A DNA stretch of 64,000 bases from CAWIJJ01 sp963836425 (GTDB lineage: Bacteria; Acidobacteriota; Terriglobia; Bryobacterales; Bryobacteraceae), in NCBI GenBank assembly GCA_963836425.1, contig CAWIJJ010000008.1, positions 186,001 through 250,000 of the forward strand, read 5' to 3'. The notes under the pieces were generated by a model. That model saw only the letters and a program-made list of their open reading frames with translations, did no database searches and was not told the DNA's origin. Below are positions 52,297-61,128 of the stretch, in pieces. The position numbers and the translations under genes are program-made. Within the stretch, counting starts at the first letter, position 1. Every line of letters begins with the position of its first letter.

Positions 52297-53044
52297 CGAC
52301 TCCGACCACCTGTCCGACCACGTCGATTTCCGGCAAACCGAAGACGCGCGGCCGCTGCCGGGAGGCGGGATGTGTCTGCAGGATCAGGTGCTGATCCTCA
52401 ATATTGCACCAGCCGCAAAAGAAACCGCTGCGGTGTTCCAGAAAATAGATCGGCCGTTCATGTTCATTTGACCATCCATCGGGGATGATCTTCCGGCGCC
52501 GATCGTCAATCAGGATGAGCGAACCCGGATGCAGGATCGGGTACATCGACCAGTCTTCGGTGCCGATGAATCCATAGCGGTGCCGGCGCACATCGAAGCC
52601 CTCAAGCAATTGCAAGGGCAGGCTGCCGGCAGCTTTGGCCGAGGTGCCGAGAAAACTGGTCAGTCTCCGCTCCGCGGCCGATTCGGCGGCGGGTCTGGCG
52701 CTATCCCCGGGAGCGATCTGGACCGTATGGGTTTCACCATGCTGGACGTGCAAGGCATCCCCGGCAAGGGCGCCGAGGGGGATCCCGTACCAGCGCAGAA
52801 CCTCGTCAAAATCGAGCCGGTAAATCGCGGAAAGCGTGTAGGCACGGAAAAGGGAAGGGAGCGTGCCTTTGTTCTCGATGTCGGCCAGGCGGCTCAGTGC
52901 GATGGCAAACGCGGGATTGTGGCGTCGGGCGGCAATCTTCTGACTGGCGAGCTCCACATCCCGGTAGGTCAGCTTGAGGCGGACGCGGGCGCGCTTGAGC
53001 CGTTCGCCTGGACGCTCCGTGCTATGATCCTCGCTGTGCAGCAT
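52223..53044 (-). CDS. XRE-type HTH regulator with LexA/S24-like C-terminal domain
   Basis: 273 residues from ATG 53044 (MLHSEDHSTERPGERLKRARV). The HTH region contains GERLKRARVRLKLTYRDVELASQKIA; the C-terminal half contains TEDWSMYPILHPGSLILIDDRR, the SMxP...GSLILID block of LexA-like S24 domains that holds the catalytic serine in self-cleaving repressors. Whether cleavage occurs here is unknown; a lysine partner cannot be fixed by eye. It may react to DNA damage or another stress. It converges on the hypothetical gene at 51790. Confidence 0.75.
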   Translation of the reverse strand: MLHSEDHSTERPGERLKRARVRLKLTYRDVELASQKIAARRHNPAFAIALSRLADIENKGTLPSLFRAYTLSAIYRLDFDEVLRWYGIPLGALAGDALHVQHGETHTVQIAPGDSARPAAESAAERRLTSFLGTSAKAAGSLPLQLLEGFDVRRHRYGFIGTEDWSMYPILHPGSLILIDDRRRKIIPDGWSNEHERPIYFLEHRSGFFCGWCNIEDQHLILQTHPASRQRPRVFGLPEIDVVGQVVGVAMILAGGNDRPGRAASTPAPSPGL

Positions 53045-53148
53045 GCGGGTCCCGAGCCGAATTATAGCTTTCCGGACACGCCGGGCACAACCGCAATTAT
53101 GCATTTTTGTTCTGAAACCGGAACGACGGTCAGGAAGCGCAGATCCAG

Positions 53149-53712
53149 ATGCGGTTGATCTTAGGCATTTCGGGTGCGAGCGGCTCGATTTACGGCCTGC
53201 GTCTGCTCGAGCGCCTGCAAAGCCATCCCGAGATTGAATCGCACCTGATTCTGACGCGATCCGGAGAGAAGACTCTCTTTCTCGAAACCGGCAAAACGGC
53301 CCCGGATCTCAGAAAAACGGCCCATTTCTCCTATTCGCTGGAGGATATTGGCTGCCGGCTGGCCAGCGGATCTTATCCAATTGATGCGATGGTAATCGCT
53401 CCCTGTTCGATCCATACGATGTCGGCAATTGCCAACGGAATAAGTGGAAACCTGATGGTCAGGGCTGCGGATGTAACTCTAAAAGAGCGGAGAAAACTGA
53501 TACTGGTAGTAAGGGAAACTCCGCTTCACCTAGGGCATTTGCGGAACATGACTGCGCTCGCGGAGATGGGGGCGATCATCGCGCCGCCGGTGCCTGCTTT
53601 CTACCACAACCCCCAGACAGTCGGCGAACTGGTGGATTACACGGTGGACCGGATTCTCGATCTGCTCGGTGTTGCCGACCCGCAGGTACGCCGGTGGGAG
53701 GGCCCGAAGTGA
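53149..53712 (+). CDS. ubiX: Flavin prenyltransferase UbiX
   Basis: 187 residues. Joins dimethylallyl phosphate to FMN to make prenylated FMN, the cofactor of UbiD-type decarboxylases. Family blocks: LILGISGASGSIYGLRLLE for phosphate binding, VIAPCSIHTMSAIANGIS, RAADVTLKERRKLILVVRETPLH and PVPAFYHNP. Length normal. No ubiD gene is near. It overlaps pheA by four bases (GTGA). Confidence 0.92.
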   Translation: MRLILGISGASGSIYGLRLLERLQSHPEIESHLILTRSGEKTLFLETGKTAPDLRKTAHFSYSLEDIGCRLASGSYPIDAMVIAPCSIHTMSAIANGISGNLMVRAADVTLKERRKLILVVRETPLHLGHLRNMTALAEMGAIIAPPVPAFYHNPQTVGELVDYTVDRILDLLGVADPQVRRWEGPK

Positions 53713-54566
53713 GAAAACCGCGTGTGAAACCAACGGCGTTTCAAGGGGCGCGCGGCGCATTTAGCGAGGAAGCGGCGCGGAAATTACTGGGGCCGGACGT
53801 CGCCGTGATGCCGTGCGAGCGGTTCGAAGATGTATTCCGGAGTTTGAAAACCGGCCGGGTCTCGGGCGCGGTGATTCCGATCGAGAACACCTTGGCTGGC
53901 TCGGTTCATGAAAACTACGACCATCTTCAAAAATTCGAATTACCCATCGTGGCTGAGACAAGTGTGCGAATAATCCACAACCTAATTGCACCAAAAGGGG
54001 TGCCTTTTGCCCATATTCGCCGCGTATTCTCTCATCCGGTGGCGCTGAATCAGTGCCTGGATTTTTTCGCCCGCAACCCGCAAATGGAGCGGATTCCCTT
54101 CTACGATACCGCCGGCAGTGTGAAAATGATTGTGGAAGAAGGACTTAGCGACGCCGCGGCGATTGCGTCGCGGGTAGCTGCCGAAATATACGACGCCCGA
54201 ATTCTACGGCGATCGATTGAAAGCGACCGGCAAAACTTCACCCGATTCTTTTTGCTCCGAACACCGGTATTTGCCCGGCGGAATCCGGTTCCGGCAACGA
54301 AAGAAACCGTCTGGAAAACGTCCCTGGTGTTCAGCACGCGCAACATTCCGGGCGCTCTTTTTCGCGCATTGAGCGCATTTGCGCTGCGTGACCTGAACCT
54401 GACCAAGATCGAATCCCGGCCGTTGCGGGGCAAGCCCTGGGAATACCTGTTTTATCTGGATTTTCTGGGGCGTGTGGATTCACCCAACGCGCAGAACGCG
54501 CTGAACCATTTGAGAGAGATCGCAGACTTTCTCGGGATCCTGGGCTGCTACCCCAAAGGGGCGTGA
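53709..54566 (+). CDS. pheA: Prephenate dehydratase
   Basis: 285 residues from GTG 53709 (VRKPRVKPTAFQGARGAFSEEAA), which overlaps the ubiX stop; GGGAGGG lies about 9 bases upstream. The dehydratase domain carries the catalytic T-R-F motif (NFTRFFLL), and VIPIENTLAGSVHENYD. The C-terminal ACT domain has the phenylalanine-binding IESRPLRGKPWEYLFYLDF. It converts prephenate to phenylpyruvate and is feedback-inhibited by phenylalanine. There is no chorismate mutase fusion. Confidence 0.94.
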   Translation: MRKPRVKPTAFQGARGAFSEEAARKLLGPDVAVMPCERFEDVFRSLKTGRVSGAVIPIENTLAGSVHENYDHLQKFELPIVAETSVRIIHNLIAPKGVPFAHIRRVFSHPVALNQCLDFFARNPQMERIPFYDTAGSVKMIVEEGLSDAAAIASRVAAEIYDARILRRSIESDRQNFTRFFLLRTPVFARRNPVPATKETVWKTSLVFSTRNIPGALFRALSAFALRDLNLTKIESRPLRGKPWEYLFYLDFLGRVDSPNAQNALNHLREIADFLGILGCYPKGA

Positions 54567-54588
54567 GGGTACACTGTGGGTAGCTGCC

Positions 54589-56973
54589 ATGGCCACCGAA
54601 TCGGAACCTCTCGTTACACCTGAAAATCCGGAACCTGAAGAGACAACACTCGAAGAATTACCTGTGCTTGCGGTGCGGGACACGGTCGTTTTCCCCGGCG
54701 CCCTGCTGCCCATCACGGTAGGCCGCCCGAGTTCGGTCGCCCTCGTGAACGCGCTGGGCGAAAACCGCACGATCGCGGTGGTGTCGCAAGTCGATCCGCG
54801 GGTGGATGCGCCAACGCCGGAGGATCTTTACCAGACAGGCACCGTTTGCGTGATGCACAAGGCGGTGCGGGTGGCGCGTGAGAACCTGCTGCTGTTTTGC
54901 GAGGGGATGGCTCGAATCCGGGTGAAGGAATACACGTCGACCGATCCGTATCTGCGCGCGCGGGTGGAGCGGATTGCCGAAGTGGAGCCGGAGGTCACGC
55001 CGGAGATCGAAGCGTTGCGCCAGAACTCGGTCAGCCTGTTCACGCAGATCGTCGCCGCCACGCCGAACGTCTCCGACGACGTGGCCAGCAGCGGCGCCCA
55101 GATCAGCGAACCGGGACGGCTGGCCGACTTCATTGCGGGCAACCTGCCGACTCTCAGCGCGATCGAGAGGCAGAGCCTCCTGGAGCAACTGGACGCCAAG
55201 GCGCGGCTGGCCGAAATGCACCGGCAGTTGACGCGGGAACTGGAACTGATCGAATTGCGCGGGCGGATTCAATCGCAGGTGCAGGGGCAACTCTCGCAGA
55301 GCCAGCGCGAGTTCTACCTGCGGGAGCAGTTGAAGGCCATTCAAAAAGAACTGGGCGAGGGCGACGAAACAACGCGCGATGCCGATGAATTGAGGCAGAA
55401 GCTGGAGTCGGCCGGACTGCCGGAAGAGGTCCGGACGGAGGCTCTGCGGGAATTGGGCCGCCTGTCGCGGATGTCTCCGGCCTCGCCCGAATACGGTGTG
55501 ACGCGCAGCTACCTCGAATGGATGGCGAACCTGCCGTGGGCGGTCTCTTCCGGTTCGCAGGTGGACGTGAAGCGCGCCGGCGAGATCCTCGACGAGGACC
55601 ATTACGATCTCGAAAAGGTCAAGAACCGGATTCTCGACTATCTCTCCGTCCTCCAGCTGCGGCCGGTGCTCAAGGGACCGATCCTGTGTTTCGTGGGGCC
55701 GCCGGGCGTGGGCAAAACCTCGCTGGGAAAGTCCATCGCGCGCTCCCTGGGCCGCAAGTTCGCGCGCATCTCGATGGGCGGGATGCACGACGAAGCCGAG
55801 ATCCGCGGGCACCGGCGGACGTACATCGGGGCACTGCCGGGACAGATCATCCAGGCGTTGCGCCGGGCGGGCGTGAACGATCCGGTATTCATGCTGGATG
55901 AAGTGGACAAGCTGGGGCGGGATTTTCGAGGCGATCCGGCTTCGGCGCTGCTGGAGGTTCTCGACCCGGAGCAGAACGTCAGTTTTCGCGACAACTATCT
56001 GGACGTGCCGTTCGATCTCTCGAAGGTCCTGTTCATCACTACGGCCAACGTCCTCGATCCCATACCGGACGCGCTCCGGGACCGCATGGAGATCATTCCG
56101 CTCGAAGGGTATACGGAGCAGGAAAAGGTGGTCATCGCATTCCGCTACCTGATTCCACGGCAGATCCAGGCGAACGGGCTGACCGGCGAGGACATCGAAT
56201 TCGGGGACGAGGCGGTACGCTTCCTGGTTCGCCGCTACACGCGGGAAGCCGGAGTGCGCAACCTGGAGCGGGAAATCGGGACGATCTGCCGGAAGCAGGC
56301 GAGGGGGATCGCCGAGGGTACGCGGGAGAAGTTGAACGTCACCACGGAGGTGGTGGAGAAGCACCTGGGGGCGCCCCGTTTCCGGACCGATACGGAGGTT
56401 GCCGAGCGGACGCGCCGCGCGGGTGTTGCGGTGGGTCTGGCCTGGACGCCGGTGGGCGGCGACGTCCTGTTCATCGAAGCCGGACGCATGCCGGGCGGCA
56501 GCAAGGGGCTCATCATGACAGGGCAACTAGGCCCGGTGATGCAGGAGTCCGTGCAGGCGGCGCTCACCTGGGTGCGCGGGAATGCCGCTAAATACGGCAT
56601 CGATCCGGATCTTTTCAAAGTGAGCGATATCCACATTCACGTTCCGGCGGGCGCGATTCCAAAAGATGGTCCCTCGGCGGGCATCACGATGGCGGCGGCG
56701 CTGGTTTCCATGCTGACCGACCGTTGCGTGCGGCCGAATCTGGCAATGACCGGCGAGATCACGCTGACGGGACAGGTTCTGCCGGTGGGCGGCATCAAGG
56801 AGAAGGTGCTTGCCGCCAAGCGCGGGGGCGTGCGGGAAGTGATCCTCCCGCACGAGAACGAGGTCAACGTGCGGGAGGACCTCAAGACCGAGCAGATCGG
56901 GGAAATGAAGATCCACTACGTGAAGTCCATGGAGGAAGTAGTGGATCTGGCGCTCGAACCTGCTGCTTCCTGA
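54589..56973 (+). CDS. lon: ATP-dependent protease Lon (endopeptidase La)
   Basis: 794 residues, normal length. N-terminal substrate domain (LPVLAVRDTVVFPGALLPITV), coiled linker (~190-290), AAA+ module with Walker A GPPGVGKTSLGKS near residue 370 and Walker B FMLDEVDKLG, and the C-terminal protease domain with Ser696 (KDGPSAG) and Lys739 (GGIKEKVL), the Ser-Lys dyad at the proper 43-residue distance. Degrades damaged and regulatory proteins in the cytoplasm. A short GACGGC/GCCGTC hairpin at 56972-56987 lies at its end. Confidence 0.96.
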   Translation: MATESEPLVTPENPEPEETTLEELPVLAVRDTVVFPGALLPITVGRPSSVALVNALGENRTIAVVSQVDPRVDAPTPEDLYQTGTVCVMHKAVRVARENLLLFCEGMARIRVKEYTSTDPYLRARVERIAEVEPEVTPEIEALRQNSVSLFTQIVAATPNVSDDVASSGAQISEPGRLADFIAGNLPTLSAIERQSLLEQLDAKARLAEMHRQLTRELELIELRGRIQSQVQGQLSQSQREFYLREQLKAIQKELGEGDETTRDADELRQKLESAGLPEEVRTEALRELGRLSRMSPASPEYGVTRSYLEWMANLPWAVSSGSQVDVKRAGEILDEDHYDLEKVKNRILDYLSVLQLRPVLKGPILCFVGPPGVGKTSLGKSIARSLGRKFARISMGGMHDEAEIRGHRRTYIGALPGQIIQALRRAGVNDPVFMLDEVDKLGRDFRGDPASALLEVLDPEQNVSFRDNYLDVPFDLSKVLFITTANVLDPIPDALRDRMEIIPLEGYTEQEKVVIAFRYLIPRQIQANGLTGEDIEFGDEAVRFLVRRYTREAGVRNLEREIGTICRKQARGIAEGTREKLNVTTEVVEKHLGAPRFRTDTEVAERTRRAGVAVGLAWTPVGGDVLFIEAGRMPGGSKGLIMTGQLGPVMQESVQAALTWVRGNAAKYGIDPDLFKVSDIHIHVPAGAIPKDGPSAGITMAAALVSMLTDRCVRPNLAMTGEITLTGQVLPVGGIKEKVLAAKRGGVREVILPHENEVNVREDLKTEQIGEMKIHYVKSMEEVVDLALEPAAS

Positions 56974-56985
56974 CGGCGTTGGCCG

Positions 56986-58128
56986 TCAAACACGTGAGCC
57001 GGAGGTGGAGATCTCGGCGCTTCCGCTGAGGTCGGGGATCAGGTGCGGATCGGTGCCGCGAATCTGAATCCGCACGGGAATCTCACCCACGAAGGTGCCG
57101 CGCATGGGGCTATCGACCGCCATGGCGCCGATGCCGTCGATGATTCCAGGCAGGAGGACCTCGGGATATGCGTCCAGCCGTACGGCTGCCTGCATGCCCA
57201 AAGAAAGCCGTTCGGCATCCACCTGGTTGATGGTGGCATTCAGGACCATGGAATCGGGATCCACGATGGTGACCACGGGCTGGCCGGCATAGACCTGGTC
57301 GCCTTCGCGGATCTGGCCGAATTCGCCATTGCGGACGATGGTGGCCATGACCACGATTCCGTCGATCGGCGCCTTTACGGTCATCCTCTCCACATTCTCC
57401 TGGGCGCGCTGGAATTCGATGCGGACCTGGGACAGGTTCAACTCCGCGGCCCGCAGTTGGGCGCGCTGCGATTCTTCGACGAGTGCCACCTCTTTGGCCA
57501 ACTGATTGTAAGCGGCCTGGTCCTCTTCGACCGCGAGGCGGATCTTTTCGGCGTCGATTTGGGAGAGTACGGGAACCGACTGCAGGTCGAGGACAGCCTG
57601 ATCCCATTGCGCCTTGGCGGAGCGAACATTTTGCTGTTCCGCCTCGAGAGCGGCCGCCAGATTGGCGTTCAGACTCTGAAGGTTCTCCTCGCCCTGGACG
57701 ACGGCGTCCTTATAATCGTCCAGGCGCTGGAGCTGATTCTGCGGATCGAAACGGACGACCACGTCACCGGCCTTGACCCGGCTGCCGGGCTTGACGACCG
57801 AGAGGAGCACCAAATTGAAATCGGCGCCGGCTCCACCCATGGGACCGCTGCCGCCGGCGTTGAAGTCGCCTCCGCGGTTCAGCGCGGAGCGGCTGCCGCG
57901 AACGCGCGGGGCGGTGATGGTAGCGCTTTTCAGGGCGGCCACCGAACCGGTGAGCCGCACCGCGGGGCGCAGCGCAGGCGCAGTTACTTTACGTATCGAA
58001 GCTTCCGCAACCTCCTTCCGGAGACCGGTTGTGTGTCTCCATTCCAAAGAGAAGCCGGTAACGGCGGTGAGCGCGAGCGGGAGCATCATCCACACGTTGC
58101 GGCGCGAAATCCTGGACAGCGGGCGCAT
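56986..58128 (-). CDS. HlyD-family periplasmic adaptor of an efflux or export system
   Basis: 380 residues: an N-terminal membrane anchor (NVWMMLPLALTAVTGFSLEW), a split barrel-sandwich domain (ATITAPRVRG ... VKPGSRVKAGDVVVRFDPQNQL), a long coiled-coil hairpin (~150-245, rich in Glu/Gln/Ala), and the return strand VKAPIDGIVVMATIVRNGEF. A glycine-rich insert (GGDFNAGGSGPMGGAGAD, ~residues 85-104) splits the lipoyl half, which is unusual. AAGGAGG sits 10 bases before the start; TTGACA at 58296-58301 on the minus strand is a possible -35. No transporter partner is adjacent. Confidence 0.82.
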   Translation of the reverse strand: MRPLSRISRRNVWMMLPLALTAVTGFSLEWRHTTGLRKEVAEASIRKVTAPALRPAVRLTGSVAALKSATITAPRVRGSRSALNRGGDFNAGGSGPMGGAGADFNLVLLSVVKPGSRVKAGDVVVRFDPQNQLQRLDDYKDAVVQGEENLQSLNANLAAALEAEQQNVRSAKAQWDQAVLDLQSVPVLSQIDAEKIRLAVEEDQAAYNQLAKEVALVEESQRAQLRAAELNLSQVRIEFQRAQENVERMTVKAPIDGIVVMATIVRNGEFGQIREGDQVYAGQPVVTIVDPDSMVLNATINQVDAERLSLGMQAAVRLDAYPEVLLPGIIDGIGAMAVDSPMRGTFVGEIPVRIQIRGTDPHLIPDLSGSAEISTSGSRV

Positions 58129-58328
58129 TTCTCGGAACCTCCTTCTTTGAGGGAGGCCGGGCGCACCTCAAACGGCGGCGTCCTCCGCGGGGCGGTGGCG
58201 CCGGCCTGCATCCGGACTCCCCAAGTTGCAACCGAGCGTCTGATTAGAAGGCGCAGCCGAAACGCTCCCGCGTTACGACTCGTCCGAAAGTGCCATGTCA
58301 AGGTTTCGTTAAAACGGACGCAGTTCTG

Positions 58329-59045
58329 TTAAACCAACCGGGGAAGAATCTCGCCGGCCGGACCTTGAAGAGAGCAATCGACCAGGGCCGAAACGGCGGT
58401 GGTCTCGGTGTTGACCTCGATTACGCGGGCGCCGGATTTTCTGGCGTACGGGACGAGTCCCGCGGCAGGATGCACCACGGCGGAGGTGCCGACTACGAGA
58501 AACACCTGGGCGGCCGAAGCGGCGTGTTCGGCTTCCTTCATCATCCCCTCCGGCAGCGCCTCGCCGAACCAGACCACGCCCGGGCGCGCCATTCCGCCGC
58601 AGGCGCAGTGGGGCGGGATCTTGGGCAGGGGCACGCGGCGGTTCGGAAAGTTGGCACCGCACGCCGTGCACCGCATCCGCCAGATATCACCGTGGAGCTT
58701 CAAGATCTTTCCGCTGCCGGCAAGATCGTGAAGGCCGTCCACGTTTTGGGTTATGAGAGTGAAGCGGGGCTTGCGGATCTCGAGCTGGACGAGCGCTTTG
58801 TGCCCGGCGTTCGGCTGTACTTTGGCGATGAGCTGGCGGCGGTAGTCGTACCATTCCCAGACGAGGCGCGGATCCCTGGCAAAAGCCTCGGGCGTGGCGA
58901 GTTCCTCCGGTTTGAACTCTTTCCAAAGTCCTCCCGCGCCGCGGAAGGTGGGCACGCCGCTTTCGGCGGATATTCCGGCGCCGGTCAGTACAGCCACGGA
59001 CTCGGCTGCGGCAACCCAGGTTCTGGCCTGCTCGATGGTGATCAA
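58329..59045 (-). CDS. cobB: Sirtuin-type NAD-dependent protein deacylase (class III)
   Basis: 238 residues. NAD site GAGISAESGVPTFRG; catalytic His118 (KLHGD) after TQNVDGLH; zinc site C126-x2-C129 and C147-x-C149. The Tyr66-x-x-Arg69 pair (WYDYRR) is the mark of SIRT5/CobB-like enzymes that remove succinyl and malonyl groups from lysine as well as acetyl. The start is a TTG at 59045 with no ATG nearby. Last gene of the pterin operon direction, 30 bases after folE. Confidence 0.9.
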   Translation of the reverse strand: MITIEQARTWVAAAESVAVLTGAGISAESGVPTFRGAGGLWKEFKPEELATPEAFARDPRLVWEWYDYRRQLIAKVQPNAGHKALVQLEIRKPRFTLITQNVDGLHDLAGSGKILKLHGDIWRMRCTACGANFPNRRVPLPKIPPHCACGGMARPGVVWFGEALPEGMMKEAEHAASAAQVFLVVGTSAVVHPAAGLVPYARKSGARVIEVNTETTAVSALVDCSLQGPAGEILPRLV

Positions 59046-59075
59046 ACTATCAGTTTAAATCGCAGCGACCGGCCT

Positions 59076-59684
59076 TCAGACGCGGTGATTCACCAGCGCC
59101 AGAAATTCATCGCGGGTCTTCTTGCGGGAGCGGAACGCCCCCAGCATGGCACTGGTCATGGCGCCCGAGTGCTGCTTTTCGACGCCACGCATCATCATGC
59201 AGAAGTGGCGCGCTTCGCAGATCACGCCCACGCCCACCGGATCGACGATCTCCTGGATGGTCTGCGCCACTTCCTGGGTAAGCCGCTCCTGGATCTGGAG
59301 ACGGCGCGCAAACACATCCACGATGCGCGGAATCTTGCTGAGCCCGATGACGCGCGTGCGCGGCAGGTAGGCCACGTGCATCTTGCCGAAAAACGGCAGC
59401 ATGTGGTGCTCGCAGAGGCTGAAGAACTCGATGTCGCGCACTACTACCATTTCGTCGTACTTCACTTCGTAGAGCGCGCCGTTGACGATCTTCTGCACGT
59501 CCACCTTGTAGCCGCCGGTGAGAAACCGGAGCGCCTGGTCCACGCGCTGAGGCGTACGCTGCAACCCTTCCCGGCGCGGGTCTTCGCCGATCGCGCGGAG
59601 AATTTCTTTGATGTGGGGCGCCATTCCGGCGTCTTCCACGGCGGCGGCGGGCATCACTTTCACAACTGCTTTATTCGATTTCAT
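59076..59684 (-). CDS. folE: GTP cyclohydrolase I
   Basis: 202 residues from ATG 59684. Converts GTP to dihydroneopterin triphosphate, the first step to folate, biopterin and queuosine. Zinc-ligand regions are FFSLCEHHMLPFFGK and GVICEARHFCMMMRG; RTPQRVDQALRFLTGGY and LPRTRVIGLSKIPRIVDVFARR are family blocks. It overlaps the preceding PTPS gene by 14 bases, so pathway steps are co-expressed. Confidence 0.95.
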   Translation of the reverse strand: MKSNKAVVKVMPAAAVEDAGMAPHIKEILRAIGEDPRREGLQRTPQRVDQALRFLTGGYKVDVQKIVNGALYEVKYDEMVVVRDIEFFSLCEHHMLPFFGKMHVAYLPRTRVIGLSKIPRIVDVFARRLQIQERLTQEVAQTIQEIVDPVGVGVICEARHFCMMMRGVEKQHSGAMTSAMLGAFRSRKKTRDEFLALVNHRV

Positions 59685-60105
59685 CGCTTTCGATTTCAAA
59701 GATGTTCCGGGCGGTCTCGGCGATCCTCACTTTTTGGAGCCGGGGCCAGGTTTCCGGAAACTCCGAATTCCAGTTCCTTTCGAGGCGCCGCCAGATTTCG
59801 ACGGCCAGATTTTCCGAGGTTGGGACGGCGGAGGAGAATGCCTCCACGCCATCGTTGAGATTGCGGTGGTCGAAAGGTTCAAGGACCTCGCGTGCCACCA
59901 GACGGTCGAGGCGGGCGGTATCGACGGCCCTGCCCGTTACCGGATCCGCCGGTCCGCGGGCGGAGATTTCGACCACGTAATTGTGCCCGTGCCCATGGGG
60001 ATTATTGCATTTGCCGTAGAGGGCGCGGTTTTCCTCCTCGCCCAGTTGCGCGGCATGCAGGCGGTGGGATGCCGCGAAGCGGTACTGCCGCGTCACGCGG
60101 AACAC
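59671..60105 (-). CDS. queD: 6-pyruvoyl-tetrahydropterin synthase / QueD-type enzyme with catalytic Cys
   Basis: 144 residues from GTG 60105, GGAG seven bases upstream. Zinc ligands His14, His39 and His41; catalytic Cys33 in YGKCNNPHGHGHNY, a text almost identical to eukaryotic-type PTPS. FDHRNLN and TSENLAVEIWRRLE are also present. It acts on the product of FolE, giving pyruvoyl- or carboxy-tetrahydropterin. Operon: second PTPS gene, this gene, folE. Confidence 0.9.
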   Translation of the reverse strand: MFRVTRQYRFAASHRLHAAQLGEEENRALYGKCNNPHGHGHNYVVEISARGPADPVTGRAVDTARLDRLVAREVLEPFDHRNLNDGVEAFSSAVPTSENLAVEIWRRLERNWNSEFPETWPRLQKVRIAETARNIFEIESDEIE

Positions 60106-60518
60106 GGCACGTCTCCAAAGTAGTCCACGAACAGGTCCGGCGTTTCGTAAACGCGGACTGAGTGCAGAGTGCGGCCCCGTCCGGAAAGGTGGGGCTCGAT
60201 GCGGCGCCAGATGTCGCGCGCGATGTTCTCGGTGGTGGGCACGATGCGGTCGAAGGGCGGCACCTCGTAATTCAGAAAGCGGTGGTCGTACGGCTCGACG
60301 ACTTCACGGTTGAGAACGTCCTTCATTTCCTTAAGATCGAAGACCATGCCGGTGAGTGGATCCGGGTCGCCGCGAAGGCTCACCTCGACGACGAAATTGT
60401 GGCCATGCCCCCGGGGGTTGGCCGAGGGTCCGTAGATCCGCTCGTTTTCCTCATCCGAGAGTTGGGGACTCCTGCATATGTGGGAGGCCGAAAACTCCAC
60501 TTTGCGGGTAATAAGCAT
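60093..60518 (-). CDS. PTPS/QueD paralogue lacking the catalytic cysteine
   Basis: 141 residues from ATG 60518. Zinc ligands are kept (His13, His38, His40), as are PYDHRFLNYEVPPFD and TTENIARDIWRRIE. The aligned catalytic position is Ser32 (YGPSANPRGHGHN) where its neighbour has Cys33. PTPS-like enzymes without Cys exist, for example PTPS-III with Glu in folate synthesis, but a Ser form is not one I know. It overlaps the next gene by 13 bases and opens the operon. Confidence 0.85.
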   Translation of the reverse strand: MLITRKVEFSASHICRSPQLSDEENERIYGPSANPRGHGHNFVVEVSLRGDPDPLTGMVFDLKEMKDVLNREVVEPYDHRFLNYEVPPFDRIVPTTENIARDIWRRIEPHLSGRGRTLHSVRVYETPDLFVDYFGDVPCSA

Positions 60519-60579
60519 CGACCTTTTCTTCGACTATCGAGGCCGGACCAGCGATACAATTAAATTATAGATTTTCCAC

Positions 60580-61095
60580 ATGCAAAGCGTCAAAACCGAC
60601 AGGATCCTGCGGGCAGCCATCGTGGTTCTCTCGATAGTGCTCGTGTATGTAATCTCCATCGCCATTCATGAACGCGTGGTCGTTGCGGGCGATTCAGCTC
60701 CGGACTTCAAAGTGCGGACCGACACGGGCCAGACCGTGTCCGTGGACAAATTCGGCGGCAAGGTTCTGGTGTTGAACTTCTGGGCAAGCTGGTGCCCGCC
60801 GTGCGTCCAGGAGACGCCTTCATTGAGCAAGTTCGCGGCGGACTACTCGAAGAAGGGCGTAGTCGTGCTGGCGCTGAGTGTGGACCAGGACGAGAAAGCG
60901 TACCGCAAGTTTCTGGAGCGGTTCAAACCCGCATTCCTGACGGCCCGGGACCGCGAAGTTCACGAGCAATACGGCACCTTCATTTATCCCGAGACGTACA
61001 TCATCGACGCCAGGGGCAAAGTGGTGAAGAAGATTGCCGAGGGAGCGGACTGGAACAATCCCGAGCTGACGCGGTACATCGATTCTCTGCTGTAG
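60580..61095 (+). CDS. Membrane-anchored thioredoxin-like (TlpA/ResA) protein
   Basis: 171 residues: an N-terminal anchor helix (AAIVVLSIVLVYVISIAI, 12-29), then a TlpA-like thioredoxin domain with the redox site W-C72-P-P-C75, preceded by LVLNFWAS. It should reduce or make disulfides on the outer face of the cytoplasmic membrane, for example in cytochrome c maturation. It is divergent from the PTPS operon (61 bases). Confidence 0.88.
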   Translation: MQSVKTDRILRAAIVVLSIVLVYVISIAIHERVVVAGDSAPDFKVRTDTGQTVSVDKFGGKVLVLNFWASWCPPCVQETPSLSKFAADYSKKGVVVLALSVDQDEKAYRKFLERFKPAFLTARDREVHEQYGTFIYPETYIIDARGKVVKKIAEGADWNNPELTRYIDSLL

Positions 61096-61128
61096 TGCCA
61101 CGGCCCACGGGTTACAATCTGTAGTCGC

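Noticed and set aside
54658..56526. 622-codon minus-strand frame inside lon
   Set aside because: His/Arg/Gln-rich shadow of lon.
58273..58301. Promoter TTGACA-17-TCGTAA for the HlyD-type gene
   Set aside because: The -35 is perfect but the -10 matches only two or three positions, so it is mentioned with the gene and not listed.
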